Shown in pieces: positions 23,086 through 33,981 of a stretch of 64,000 bases of DNA. The position numbers and the translations under genes are program-made. A model generated the notes under the pieces. The model was not told the origin of the DNA and did not search any database. It saw only the letters and a list, made by a program, of their open reading frames with translations. Each line of letters opens with the position of its first letter. Positions within the stretch are counted from its first letter, which is position 1. Source of the stretch: Pyrenopolyporus hunteri (lineage: Eukaryota > Ascomycota > Sordariomycetes > Xylariales > Hypoxylaceae). The stretch covers positions 1,364,001 to 1,428,000 of the forward strand of contig CADCXC010000010.1 of NCBI GenBank assembly GCA_902806595.1. The letters are read 5' to 3'.

Positions 23086-23886
23086 ATGTCCCAAACCATG
23101 GACTTCTACGACATCGCCATGACCCGCCCGGCCGCCGTGAACCCGTGGAAGGCGCGGCTCGCGCTGAACTTCAAGGGCGTGCCGTACAAGACGACGTGGG
23201 TGGCCGTCCCGGACATCGGGGAAGTCCGGCGGGGGCTCGGGGTCCCCGCGTGCCGCAAGCTCGCCGACGGCAGCGACTACTACACGCTGCCCATCCTGGT
23301 CGACCCCCGCACCGGCCGCAAGCTCGGGGACTCCTTCGACATCGCCGTGTACCTGCAGAAGACGTACCCGGACTCCGGCGCGGGCGACCTGTTCCCCCCG
23401 CAGACGCTCGACTACAGCTACGACCAGGACCTGCCGCCCTGGGCGCCGCCGCTGTCGGAGCCCAGGGAGGACGAGCACGGGGAGTACGCGCTGTTCAACA
23501 TGCACGTCGACAGGGCGTTCAGCGCGCACGTCGGGCTCATGGGGTCGTTCCTGCCGCTCGACTCGCAGAGGAGCAGGGACGCGTTTCTCCGCCGCGCGGG
23601 GGTCAAGTCCTGGGAGGATCTCGAGGTCAAAGGCGAGGCGCGGGAGAAGATGGTCGAGTCCCTGCGCCTGGCGCTTGGTGACCTTGCGAAGGTGTTTACG
23701 AAGGATACTACGGGCCCGTTTGTCCTGGGCGAGAAGGCGAGCTATGCAGATCTGATCGTTGGCGGGTGGCTGCACATGGCGCAGGCGACTCTCCCGGATA
23801 AGGAGTGGCAGGAGGTCAGGAGTTGGCATGGAGGGGTCTTTGGACGGTTGTTTGATGCTTTGCAGAAGTATGCGGAAGTGAAGTAG
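23086..23886 (+). CDS. Glutathione S-transferase-like protein
   Basis: Single-exon gene of 266 aa starting in a good context (CCACCATGTC). Residues about 8-90 form a thioredoxin-like GST N-terminal domain: NPWKARLALNFKGVPYKTTW, then YTLPILVDP with the cis-Pro, and GDSFDIAVYLQKTYP containing the Ser-Phe/Asp glutathione gamma-glutamyl site. Residues about 125-260 are an all-helical C-terminal domain with the GPFVLGEKASYADLIVGGWL motif. It resembles the fungal etherase-like (LigE/GstA-type) GSTs, usually about 250-270 aa; the exact class is uncertain. Codon use is extremely GC-rich for the first 500 bases although the flanks are AT-rich. A longer frame from 23023 exists but adds a non-conserved leader. 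Likely cytosolic detoxification. Confidence 0.85.
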   Translation: MSQTMDFYDIAMTRPAAVNPWKARLALNFKGVPYKTTWVAVPDIGEVRRGLGVPACRKLADGSDYYTLPILVDPRTGRKLGDSFDIAVYLQKTYPDSGAGDLFPPQTLDYSYDQDLPPWAPPLSEPREDEHGEYALFNMHVDRAFSAHVGLMGSFLPLDSQRSRDAFLRRAGVKSWEDLEVKGEAREKMVESLRLALGDLAKVFTKDTTGPFVLGEKASYADLIVGGWLHMAQATLPDKEWQEVRSWHGGVFGRLFDALQKYAEVK

Positions 23887-24234
23887 AGCTCACCATTAGG
23901 CGGCAGAGCCCGACACCAGTATATATTGGTGAACGTAATTATGACGAAGGAATCCGCGTGGCTACAGTTGTGCAACTGTCTCGAGTAATTATTATATCTT
24001 AATATGTACGGAGCCACGGAATCATGGAATCCGGAAAGAGGGGCCTCAAAGAAGACTTCGAAACGGCAGTCCTGGCAGCTAAAAAGAAAATATAAGGAAT
24101 AGGGGTAATCAGTCTTTGGGGCAGTGGTCAGCCATCGGATAGAGGCCCTTTTAGATTTGATTATCTCAAGTCCCGCTACCATAGCAGGTTGAAACTGGCA
24201 GAAGGTATCTACTGATAGGTTTACAGTTGAAACA
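23887..24234. other. Convergent spacer
   Basis: Three-prime flanks of the GST and kinase genes; no gene or repeat seen. Confidence 0.5.
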
Positions 24235-25673
24235 TCAAGAACCTCTAACTTCTTTGAACTTAAACCAATCGTGGTCCAATGCACTACTTGCTGTAATGCG
24301 ATCTTCAGGGTTGTATTTAAGCAGCTTCGCGAGAAGGTCCGAAAAAATCTCGATTTCCTCCTGCGAAATATCTCGCTGAATACCTCCTGGGCCTTGCCTA
24401 CTCTCATAGAATAAGCCCTCAGCCAGTGCCTCTCGCAAGGACCTCGGTTCCGGTTTCTGCATGACCACAGCGCCCGGAGCGCCCGGTGCGCCATGGTCTG
24501 AACCGCGCTCATCAGAGTCACTGCGTACCTCTATTACTCGATTCTCAGCATCCGCCTCATCCTCAAAGAACTCCTTACGCTGACCCCAAGTCTCTGACCA
24601 CCACGGCTCCGGAAACTTGCCCAGAACCATAGCGATCTTGTATAGGTGCTCGCCGACGTCGTCGCCAAACGTATCGAACAGTTTCCTCCCCGTACGGATC
24701 TCGAAGAGCGTGCAGCCGAGGGCCCATAAGTCGCACCCGGCACCGACTTTACCTTCCAGAGCATATTCAGGGGAGCTGTAAACCTGGGGTATACCCAGCT
24801 CTGTGGTCGGCGCGGTTATCTCATAGCTCTCGCCGAAGTCGACGATACAAGCCTTGCCAGAGATGAGATGTAACGAGGTTGTGTTTGCCGATAATAGGTC
24901 CCAGTCTACAGGATACACCAAGTACCGCGGGACCGTGGGCAGATCATGGCTGTTGCCAGAATGCGTGACTACTCTCGTCGTCTTGGGTTTCCCGAGAATT
25001 TTAATCACTTCGCCTTCCGAAAGCCCGTCCAGGCCGGATATTCGGGCCAAGATGTTGGCAGGTCGGAAATCTTCGAATATTCTTATTAGAAACTAAATTC
25101 TAGGGACGCGTGTGAAGTATACACACCACCGTGACAGATACCCTGTTCATGTAGATCAACCATGGCCTTGGTTACCTGCGAACAGATTTTCCTCAATGTG
25201 ATTCCCGGGTCGTCTGACTGAGCGACACCGAGTATCCTCGACACTCGGGGGCCCAGAACCGGATAAACAAAAACAAGATGTGTACCGTTGGGACCGTCGA
25301 TCTCGAAATGGTCTGACGGGAAAGAGAAATAATCGGCCGTTTTAAGCTCGTCGAATCCACGCCGTAGGAGTTTATTCACTCGCAGCTCAGGGCAGTCTTT
25401 CGTAGATCCTTCCCCCGTAACAATCTTGAGGGCTACATATCTCGATGTGCCACCAGAGATGTCGCGGCAGAGCCAGACATTCGAGTAACCGCCGTTTCCA
25501 AGTTTATGAATTACCTTGTAGCGGGTGTGTAACACATCACCCAGATGGGTGGGGTGGTGACCTCCTTTCTCGTAGTCGTATAGGCTCTCGAGTCCGAATG
25601 GGGAATCTTCAGTCGTCAAGTCGATTCCCTGGAACTCTCCGTCGGTTAGATTTATTGAATCAATGTCGGACAT
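24235..25673 (-). CDS. SRPK-like serine/threonine protein kinase
   Basis: Two exons, 25673-25127 and 25070-24235, joined across a 56-base intron (GTGTGT donor, AAG acceptor); 460 aa. The splice restores the catalytic loop, which spans the junction: CHGDFRPANIL. Other kinase landmarks are visible: glycine loop LGNGGYSNVW (about 57-66), VALK with the ATP-anchoring Lys (about 85), DFG in CIVDFGESYE, SPEYALEG at the activation-segment end, and CDLWALGCTLFEI. The short lead-in HLGDVLHTRYKVIHKLG and overall spacing resemble fungal SRPK/Sky1-type kinases, which phosphorylate SR-like proteins. The catalytic loop has Arg where most kinases have Lys (HxDxK), as in several fungal SRPK paralogues. The catalytic Asp and Asn are present, so activity is plausible. 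Confidence 0.85.
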
Positions 25674-26767
25674 GTTAATAGTAGCAGGTTGGCAAGATAC
25701 CTCACTGATGAGATAAGTTCCCAGTCTGCTATAGTCCGTTATCGAGGAAATATTTTAGAAAGAATACACAACTCAACTCGTTAACCAAGGTCGAAAGAAT
25801 ATTGAAAATAAAAGTTTGCTTCATTTGTCAAATAGAGGCGACTTAGGTAGCTGGGAACTACTAGCCGCGCGGGTACTGAACACACCTATAAGGCTGCTTT
25901 CCGACAGAGACATAAAAAGCCAGATGCTTCAGGACTTACACTTCATAGTAAAAAAGACGTCAAATTTTATATGAAAAGTAAGTCTCAAGGAGGCTATGTA
26001 AATAATATAATTCTTACCGTAATGGCGGGATGCTTTATCATCTCTCTACCTCCAGTTAATAGTTCTCTTGGGGAGGATAAAGGGCATTTAGTATGTGCGT
26101 TAGAAGCAGTAGTGTAACCTCAAAACAGGTAGTTTCAAGACACGGCGAAGGGCTGATCTAATTGTACCCGAAAGCAAAAGTCTTAGCGCTCTAGGTAAAT
26201 AGGAGCATGTTATTTTCAAAGCTATAAATCTTTGGCCTTGCATTGGTAAACCAATTAGCTACTTCCATATAAGCATTCACTAGGTAGGTAGTTTTAAGTG
26301 TTCACCATGAAGAGCAACTAATAGGTAGCTTCGAAGAAATCTGAGAAGAGATTGAGAATAGACACATTTATGTCATTAGTATTGATAATGGGGGTATGAG
26401 GCAGTTCCCCGTTAGGAGAATTCTAGGCCCAGATTACACGGAATCGTTCCCATTGGCATATATATGCAGTTACCAAATCTCAATATTGCACTCCGCAGTC
26501 AGTTCTCCGCTTAGAGGGGCACGTGCAGTACAAGGTAGAGGCAAGAAAGACCTGCTATTGGTACCTAGGGCACCTAGGCTTAAACCCCACGAAGTTGGTA
26601 CATGTAGCCCTGGAAAGCTTAGACGATTTCGAGATTAGGGGTCCAGCAAAAGTCCAGAATAAAAAAAAAAACTTGCAACAAACCACCACAACCACCACCA
26701 CCATCTTCATAACTCCAACCGCCTCCAACTCATATCGGCCCTTCAGTCACGGCACCACAACCCAACC
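25674..26767. other. Divergent spacer between kinase and Sym1 genes
   Basis: AT-rich with no gene seen. An A-rich then CCA-rich tract (about 26660-26710) lies just upstream of the Sym1 start and is probably 5' leader sequence. Confidence 0.5.
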
Positions 26768-27815
26768 ATGCTCCGCTGGTACGTAGGACGGATGTCACCT
26801 TGACGTAGATTAAATCCCCTTCAGCTACGGCAGACATATATAGTATATCCATGTCGATGTGTATATATACGTTCATGCGTCGGCGATGCTAACCGGGACG
26901 TCTCAGGTACCAACGAAAGCTGGCCTCGCGGCCGTTATTGACGCAGAGCGTCACCACGGCCGTGCTATTCGCGGTCGGCGACATCACCGCGCAGCAGGTC
27001 GTCGAGAAGAAGGGCGTCGAGAAGCATGAGCTGGCCCGTACCGGGCGCATGTTCCTCTACGGTGGCGGTACGTTTACCTGTGTTTCCCGTCTATTCGTGT
27101 TTTCGTCATATCATAGCATATCATATCATATCATATCGTGCTGGCGCCCGAACGAAAGAATTTCTCAACCTCGCGTCTCACACCTTTCACGCCTTCTCAC
27201 CTCAGCTCCCCCAATACCCCACACCGCTCTCTCTTTTTAGTGGATCCCTCCCAATTCCCGCATCCCCTTTCTGTGCTACCCCTGCCCCCTTTTCTCCCCC
27301 GGTTTAAATCCCCCGGACATATTATTCCTATAACAAGGGAGAAAGAGTAACACAAGGATAAAAATCAAATAAAACGGTATAAACGCGAAACAGCAATATA
27401 ACTACCTCATTCCCTTTTCTCTGTAAAAAAAAAAAAAAAAAAAGAGAGATTGCTAACCCCCCTCGCAGCGGTCTTCGGCCCCGCCGCGACGACGTGGTAC
27501 GGGATCCTCCAACGGACCATCAACCTGCGGAACAAGCGGGCGGAGATGGTGGCGCGGGTGGCGGCGGACCAGCTGCTGTTCGCGCCGACCTTCATCGGGG
27601 TGTTCCTGTCGAGCATGGCGGTGCTCGAGGGCGGGTCGCCGCGCGAGAAGCTGGCCAAGAGCTACGCGCCCGCCCTGCAGACCAACTACCTCATCTGGCC
27701 CTTCGTCCAGATGGCCAACTTCACCTTCGTGCCCCTCGAGCACCGCGTCCTCGTCGTCAACCTCGTCAGCATCGGCTGGAACTGCTACCTCAGCATGGTG
27801 AACAGCGGGAAGTGA
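26768..27815 (+). CDS. sym1: Mpv17/PMP22-family mitochondrial inner membrane protein (Sym1-like)
   Basis: Three exons, 26768-26778, 26907-27067 and 27469-27815, give 172 aa, the typical Mpv17 length. The first coding exon is only 11 bases (MLRW split in the Trp codon) and splices in frame to YQRKLASRPLLTQSVTTAVL, the conserved start of the family. Conserved blocks follow: GDITAQQ, the FGPAATTWYGIL segment in exon 3, and the C-terminal WPFVQMANFTFVPLEHRVLVVN and GWNCYLSMVN. Four helices are predicted. Yeast Sym1 is a stress-induced inner-membrane channel-type protein; other family members are peroxisomal. Intron 1 is 128 bases; intron 2 is 401 bases, long for this genome, and carries a CATAT repeat and a 19-base poly(A) run. 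Ends converge with Ypt35. Confidence 0.9.
27107..27137. repeat. (CATAT)n tract in Sym1 intron 2
   Basis: Several adjacent ATATC/CATAT units in the intron, partly interrupted. Confidence 0.75.
27425..27443. repeat. Poly(A) run in Sym1 intron 2
   Basis: Nineteen consecutive A lie 25 bases before the acceptor of intron 2 and just before a TGCTAAC branch-point-like sequence. Confidence 0.85.
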
Positions 27816-28453
27816 AGACGCTTTCCCGTGCGGCCTGCTTCGCCGGGAGGTAGTGTCCCCTCTTACGGTCCCAGCCTCCGTTTTAGGAATGGGAGTTAGG
27901 ACTCCTACTAGCCGCGGCGAGGAGGGTAATGATGGCAAAACCATAGTAGTATATACGAGAACGAATATTCCAGAGCCGTGGGTCTCCCGAGGTTCAAAAA
28001 GGGTCAGATATACCCGCGAGGATAGGCGAGATGTCTGTGACCGAGCATTCGTGCAGCCGACTCGTACTCGGCAGGGTCTCTCGTCCGCCATCCTCGATAT
28101 AGTTCTTCCAATCGTTTGATTCATAGAAAGGGTTATTACTAGATAGATAGATCGGGTATGGCCTAGAGCAAGGGTATACCCTCTCGGACAAAATATACAT
28201 GAAACGGGTTTATGTTTGGAGGACAAAATTGCGAGTATACTGGACTTCAAAAAAACGGTATACCGGTTCTTATACACGCTAGACGTGATTTCGTGACAAG
28301 GATTACCTATAAACGGCCTTGAGTAGGCCGAGTCCATCCCCACCTCTCCCGAACCGTTATCCCGGGTATCCAAACGATTGTGTTTATACAAAATTAGCAT
28401 TACTTCGTAACGTGCGTCGAGATCGTGCGGAGCCTTCCGGTGAGGGTTAGGGA
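27816..28453. other. Convergent spacer
   Basis: Between the Sym1 and Ypt35 3' ends; contains a short AGATAGATAGAT run near 28140. No gene seen. Confidence 0.5.
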
Positions 28454-29388
28454 TCATGAGAAGAGGAACTCCTTTAAGACAGGAGACCCGGAGAACTCTG
28501 GGTTTAATAGTATACAGCTGCTATCATGTTAATATTCGTCCCTCTAAAAGATTATAGGTGGGAGGACGGCCTACTTTAAGAAGTATTGCAGACCGGCTCT
28601 GCGCCTTTCCAAGAACTTGGGCCTGAACTTGGAAATAATGCTCTTGGGCGGCAACTCGGGTACCGCGGCCTCGAAATTGGGGAACGTGCGCACCAGTCGC
28701 CATCGAAAATCGTCGAACTCCGAGTATCGCTTGCGTATGTTCATGAAACTCCCCTGCCGTGAGTAGGTATGTTAGCTCGGTTTCCTATCATTCCAATTCC
28801 ATACAAGACCCAAACGGGCACCACGTAATTATACTTCAAAGGCACAGGGTAGCGTAGCAACGGAAGACTTACGCTTAGTGTCTCGACTTTTATATTCCAA
28901 ACCACAAACGCTCCGATGTTAGTCGTACTACCGTTAACAACGACGTAATCGGTGATCTCCACGCTCTTGGCCCAGCAGGCGTTCCCCCGGTCGTCGAGAC
29001 TATTATTCTCGTTATCGCGCAGGATTATGCCGCCGGTAGGTATGGACTCGACCGACGTGGTCGACGTCACCCTCGCATGGCCCGAAAGGTTGTTTGTCCA
29101 ATACGGCGGGGACGTCACGGGGGAGACCGCAGGCGAAGAGTCGTCTATGCTACGGTCCCTCGCATCCTCGCTCTCGTCTGGCCCGCGACCGGGTAATGAC
29201 GTATCCGTTCCAGTCTGCAGGCGTGGCGCATTCGGAGCGTCTGAGTCTGTCTCGGTGTCTGTCTCAGTGGCAGGCGGCGAGGGAGGGGGGTGCGGTCGCA
29301 ACGTGGTTTGCGACAGGTTCTTGTGAGGCACGTTTCCGGCTACGTCTACACCGGCACTCGGGCATTGGGTCTCTACGATCGACGCCAT
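28454..29388 (-). CDS. ypt35: PX-domain protein, Ypt35-like endosomal protein
   Basis: Three exons, 29388-28873, 28753-28575 and 28517-28454, give 252 aa. Residues 1-125 are Ser/Thr/Pro-rich and acidic, likely disordered. The PX domain begins at about 135 (CWAKSVEITDYVVV), continues through the phosphoinositide-binding RKRYSEFDDFRWRL and the Pro-rich LPPKSIISKF loop, to ERRRAGLQYFL. A stop would follow there, but a 57-base intron (GTAGGC donor, AGCAG acceptor) leads to a third exon encoding CILLNPEFSGSPVLKEFLFS, the conserved end of the PX fold in this family. Ypt35 binds PI3P and recruits Vps13 to endosomes and vacuole in yeast. Introns are 119 and 57 bases. Confidence 0.88.
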
Positions 29389-32300
29389 TCACCCCACGCG
29401 CGCGCACGGGCGGGATATGTCGATACGAGCTGGGCGGCGGGAAAAAAGGGAGAGGAACGTCGGAGTCTGCTCCTGGACGATATCGTAAAGTTGTTGTTCG
29501 AATTAATGTGGGTAGGGTCTCGGTTGATAGGCGAAAATATTTCTAAAACTTGGCCTGATCTATGGATTAGGCGTAAACAAGAAAAGTCAAATACCAAGGC
29601 TCCGAACTGATTGAATGGATGCTGTACCTGGGCTAGACACAACGGAGAAAGGGACAGGAATTGAGAAGCGTAAAAGAAGTCTAGGTCTTTGAAGGTTTAA
29701 GGTTGACGCTAAGTTAAGCGTCGAAACTCCCGTTCGATTGACCAGCGAGAGACGCACCCTACCCCTGTACTTTGCCCATTATAGCGCCGTCCTCGAGGCA
29801 TTTCCATTGGTGCTACGGGGGATTGTTTGGCGTGGGGGAGGGAAGAACAGCCCACGTCAACGTTTCGGGACTCGGCACTGACCATTATCAATGTTTTATA
29901 AGATGTTTTATAAGATATCTTTTAACATTATCAATCTGCCACTAATTCGGTGCAGTATCTCTTCTTAGGGGATCTATGTGACCCGCCATAGTACTAAATC
30001 ATCATATAAGGGTTATGAAAATGGAGAACTCACGAACAGCGTAACCCCCTATCGTCATGTTGATGGTAAGCGGCGGGACGATTCCAAATATCTATACGCA
30101 TATGAATTGGCTAAGTTCAATCCACTTATATTCCCATTTCAAATAGACGTCTACATTAAATTTATGTTGCTAAGACTATTGCTATCCTTGTATTTACCTT
30201 TCGAAATTAGAAGAACGTCAATTGCATTCCCGCACGAACGAGAGGACTGCCTCGACTATGACGTAGCCCAGCACGATATCTAAGATTGGTATGACATGGA
30301 TCTCTACATCTCACTTTTAAGCCTCAGGTCTTATATTCCTGAACCACGGTCTCATTCTACTGATACCACCCGTATTAGGTAATATCTGAGCGAGGCTTAG
30401 AGCTAACTGACTATTGACCTAGTTGAATTCAAACTGTTTTCTAAGATATCATGCTAGGTCGTTACTATTCTTTGAGCACAATGGTGGAAATAAGTCTAGG
30501 GTTATATTGTTGGTTGGGATGTCATATATAAGGTACCTATTATATATAGGGTCTTTTCGGTAAGACCGCTTAGACCTAGACTACGGGTTAAAAACTTTTC
30601 GTAAAATTATGTTATGAAAGATGAGGCGCAGTCAAATGGGCAAAGCATGGCCATTTTTGTAAAGGCTACTCGAATAACTGCATTGCAGTAATACCTACCA
30701 AGATAACACTCAGGTCTCGTAATGGCGGAGAACGACTTGATCAGTGCGTAGTCATGTATGTTGAGCGTATGACTTAACAACCTTTATAGGTGAATTGCAT
30801 AGATGCCCAACGGGGCTTAATAATATCCACAGAGTCTCTCACAAGATCGAGGTGAAGGAAGGGGACAGGCCGTCTGTCGATAAATAGTGGATAATAATGG
30901 CGTTCGGGTATCTTCAACTCTCGGAACATCAGGATTGATCTTTACCAGAATTAAGAAATGTGTTGAAGGCTTGCAGACTATCATAGTACGGCGAGTGCGC
31001 ACATTAATAAATCGGATGCTCCATGTAAATGAGGTCCCTTTGAATCATCGAGTAGCAAAGGACTATATGAAAAGCCTGTCGGGTTGGAGGTGCATGGCAT
31101 TACTTACATGTAACTACCTAAGTATTATGTGGACTTTGCACAACGGAGTCCGTCCTGCAAGAATAGGTGGGAAGAGGCGACTAATATAGGTAGTGTCCCG
31201 AGTGTTGTATATGTATGTACATATGTAATTTGGAAAGCAATATCTCCTCGGGAGTGGGTGTACGGAGATCCTGCAAAGCACCGAGCTGGTCCGGTTGTGG
31301 ATGAAGCCGTGGTATCCCGCTGCCCATATGGGCATATCGGCGATGTTCCGGCGTACTTGTACGTGGCTATCCGTCTCCATGTTGTCTTACATCCTGTTGC
31401 GCGACGTTTAATTTATGCTGTGTAATTTTTTCCCCCCTTCCTTCACGGCTGTGCCGTAAACTTGGCTTTATCCGTGGGGCAGGGGGCCAGCTTGCGGAAA
31501 TACGTGAAATGGCTGTAAGGGCATACATATTTCTTGGAGTATGCAGAGTTCAAAGTTACGAGGGGAGGATACCTACTTGCATGCTTCCATCAATGTCGGT
31601 GAGTACCTAGATATCTTGATAAAAGTGTTGCGCACTGTCTAGGTACGTCGTGTCCTCCCCGAGCAGGAATGAAATTTACCTAAGCCACCTACACACCCGA
31701 GATGGATATGATCGGTGTTATGGCAGCCTCAAGTGTGGGAATGTAGATAATCACAGAGGTTGGGCTTATTGACATCGTTGTTTAATATCGGCGCTTGCTG
31801 CGGGGACTTCGGTCTTTTGTTCGGAAAAGCCGACGGACGATCTTGGTGAGGACTCTATGTACGTTGTAGAAGGATGCGGATTAAGCCGTCTTATACATAG
31901 TTGTTGTCCGTTGCGGGGCTACATAAAGAGCATGCCTTCAGTTGCGTACCTAGGCTTGATTAGGCTCCGGAATGTGGCGTGCCTTTTGAGATACATTGAT
32001 GCGGTGATATGGTAGTGGGTGGGTGATGTGAAGATATCAAGTCGACACCACGACGATAGCCTAGCGGTCTCTTCTTAGTCGAATGCATACGGGATCGACA
32101 GAACGCAGCTGAATCGCTTCGTAAAGAGCGTGCATAGGAAAAAAAGGCCGTCTCACCACACTATATCTCTCCAAGCGAAGTTGAAAAAATAACTCGACAA
32201 ATCGCATGCGTCGCCTATAAATGGCTTCGGCTTCGGATTCTGCAGTCCGACCTCCTCCAGCTGCAATACGAGGATTGTTGCCTGTGCTAATACTTATTAG

Positions 32301-33981
32301 GAACCGTATGGTAGAGCCGGAGGCACTGAAAGACGAGAGCCATGGCAAAAAGTCGCTTTCCCCAAATGGCATCTGATTCCGCTCTGATCCAATGAGAATG
32401 CTCATGAGGCGCCCCATACAAAGATACACCATAACACCATACCTCCCTTATGACCCGTGGTATGGCTCCGTAGCTAGGTTCTTGCATACATAACAAATGG
32501 TACATGCGGATATGCATCCTAGCGGCGATAATTGAGTTACGCCCACTTCGACGCCTGAGGTCTCGTAGTTTCAACATTGGATGATGCTGCGACGTTGGCA
32601 AGCATCGGACGATAAAGCACAGAAGATCGACACCATAGGCTACTGTAGCTATACTGTATCGATACGTTAATTCCCGAGAAGCCCATGGGCGAGCAAAGGG
32701 ATTTGATTGAATTGACGAGCCGAATGCCACGCTTCTGAGGCTCTGAAACTAGACGGGGGTGTAGAAGCTGGGGGCTCGCCGGTGCAACCTGTCCGGGACG
32801 TACAGGGGACTTGTTGGGGGGCGCATTGATCGACTGAATGGCCTTTTTAATGAGAGATCGCCCGCTCGAGACCTCGGATCCAACGTTGAAAGTCGCGAAG
32901 CTAAGATGCTAGTCATGGAAGTGTACGGATTATGTCTGAACCACGTGGACTCGATTTGGAAGAGGGTCGTCGGCAAAATGTAAGATAGCCAAGGTTTTCC
33001 TCTCGGCGATTTAGGGTTTTTAGGAACGGGGTTTCTCGTATATGAAGACGAAATCAATGACAGCATGACAATGCGAACCCGTCTGGAACATCGTCACGAA
33101 TTCTCACCAACAATAAACAGTTCGCCGCCGTAGCGCGGCCTTGCAGCATACTTAGCATACCTAGCACGCTTAGTAGGTGTAAGAGTGTGGGTTAGACAGT
33201 ACTAATAACGAAAAGAAATAAGAAATAAGAAATAATAATAAAAATAAGCAGAAAGAGGTAGGTCGATTCGCTGCCCTCGCGATCCCTGTCTAGACAGATA
33301 AAATAGGCGACCACTAATAAGAGCCTGTCATTTTTGGAGATAGCGCGCTGAGACCACTCGCCGGACAGGGAACACCTCCTTTTATTTCTCATTACTGCGT
33401 ACCACCCAAGCTTATGTACCCCGTACAGTATGGCATAGATGAAATGGTACCCCAATACCTAGCGTATATACCTACCTAGGTACCTAAGGTAGGTATGGTA
33501 CCTGTACCGTACTTGGGATACCTAGTACGCTAAGGTTGCTCAACAGGGTACCCAGCAATACCTAATAGACCTTGTGCATTTGTATTACTGCGTTAGTATA
33601 TCGTATTGTACCCCGGGTGGGTAGCAACACTACGGTACGCTACTAGGTACCTAGCGAGAACAAGAACCCCCGGCTTCCTCCATAATCCCCATCTTGACCC
33701 AAGCTCCTCTTCTACCAGATCTTCTCTTCTCTTCGCTTCTCTTTGAACATTCCTCTTCTCGTTCCCCCTTCGTATCCCAGGGGCCCTTCCTCTCGTTTTA
33801 AACTCGGTCTGTCGTCGGTCGATCGCTAATTCTAATATTCACCCGCACTTTATTTCTTCTGCTGTACATTGTCCTTAATAATATACTACACGGTCGTTCT
33901 AACAGGAGAGGGAAAATAATAATACCCTACTATCATCACCTCCGACCCCGACTTCCCCTACCACCTAATACCAACATCACG
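29389..33981. other. 4.6-kb gene-poor, AT-rich region
   Basis: No supportable gene. All frames are short and without family features. The stretch holds a tandem GTTTTATAAGAT pair (about 29892-29917), GAAATAA/ATAA repeats at 33212-33248 and a dense run of TACCTAGG-type motifs at 33465-33530. Pyrimidine-rich sequence at 33690-33960 is probably the leader/promoter of the following gene. Confidence 0.5.
33465..33530. repeat. TACCTAGGTA-type motif cluster
   Basis: Overlapping ACCTACCTAGGTACCTAAGG, GGTAGGTATGGTACC and TACCTAGTAC elements, the densest cluster of a motif seen in many spacers of the window. Confidence 0.7.

Noticed and set aside
27453..28457. 334-codon minus-strand frame over Sym1 exon 3
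   Set aside because: It is antisense to the conserved Mpv17 exon; its product is Arg/His/Ala-rich where it overlaps that exon and random elsewhere.
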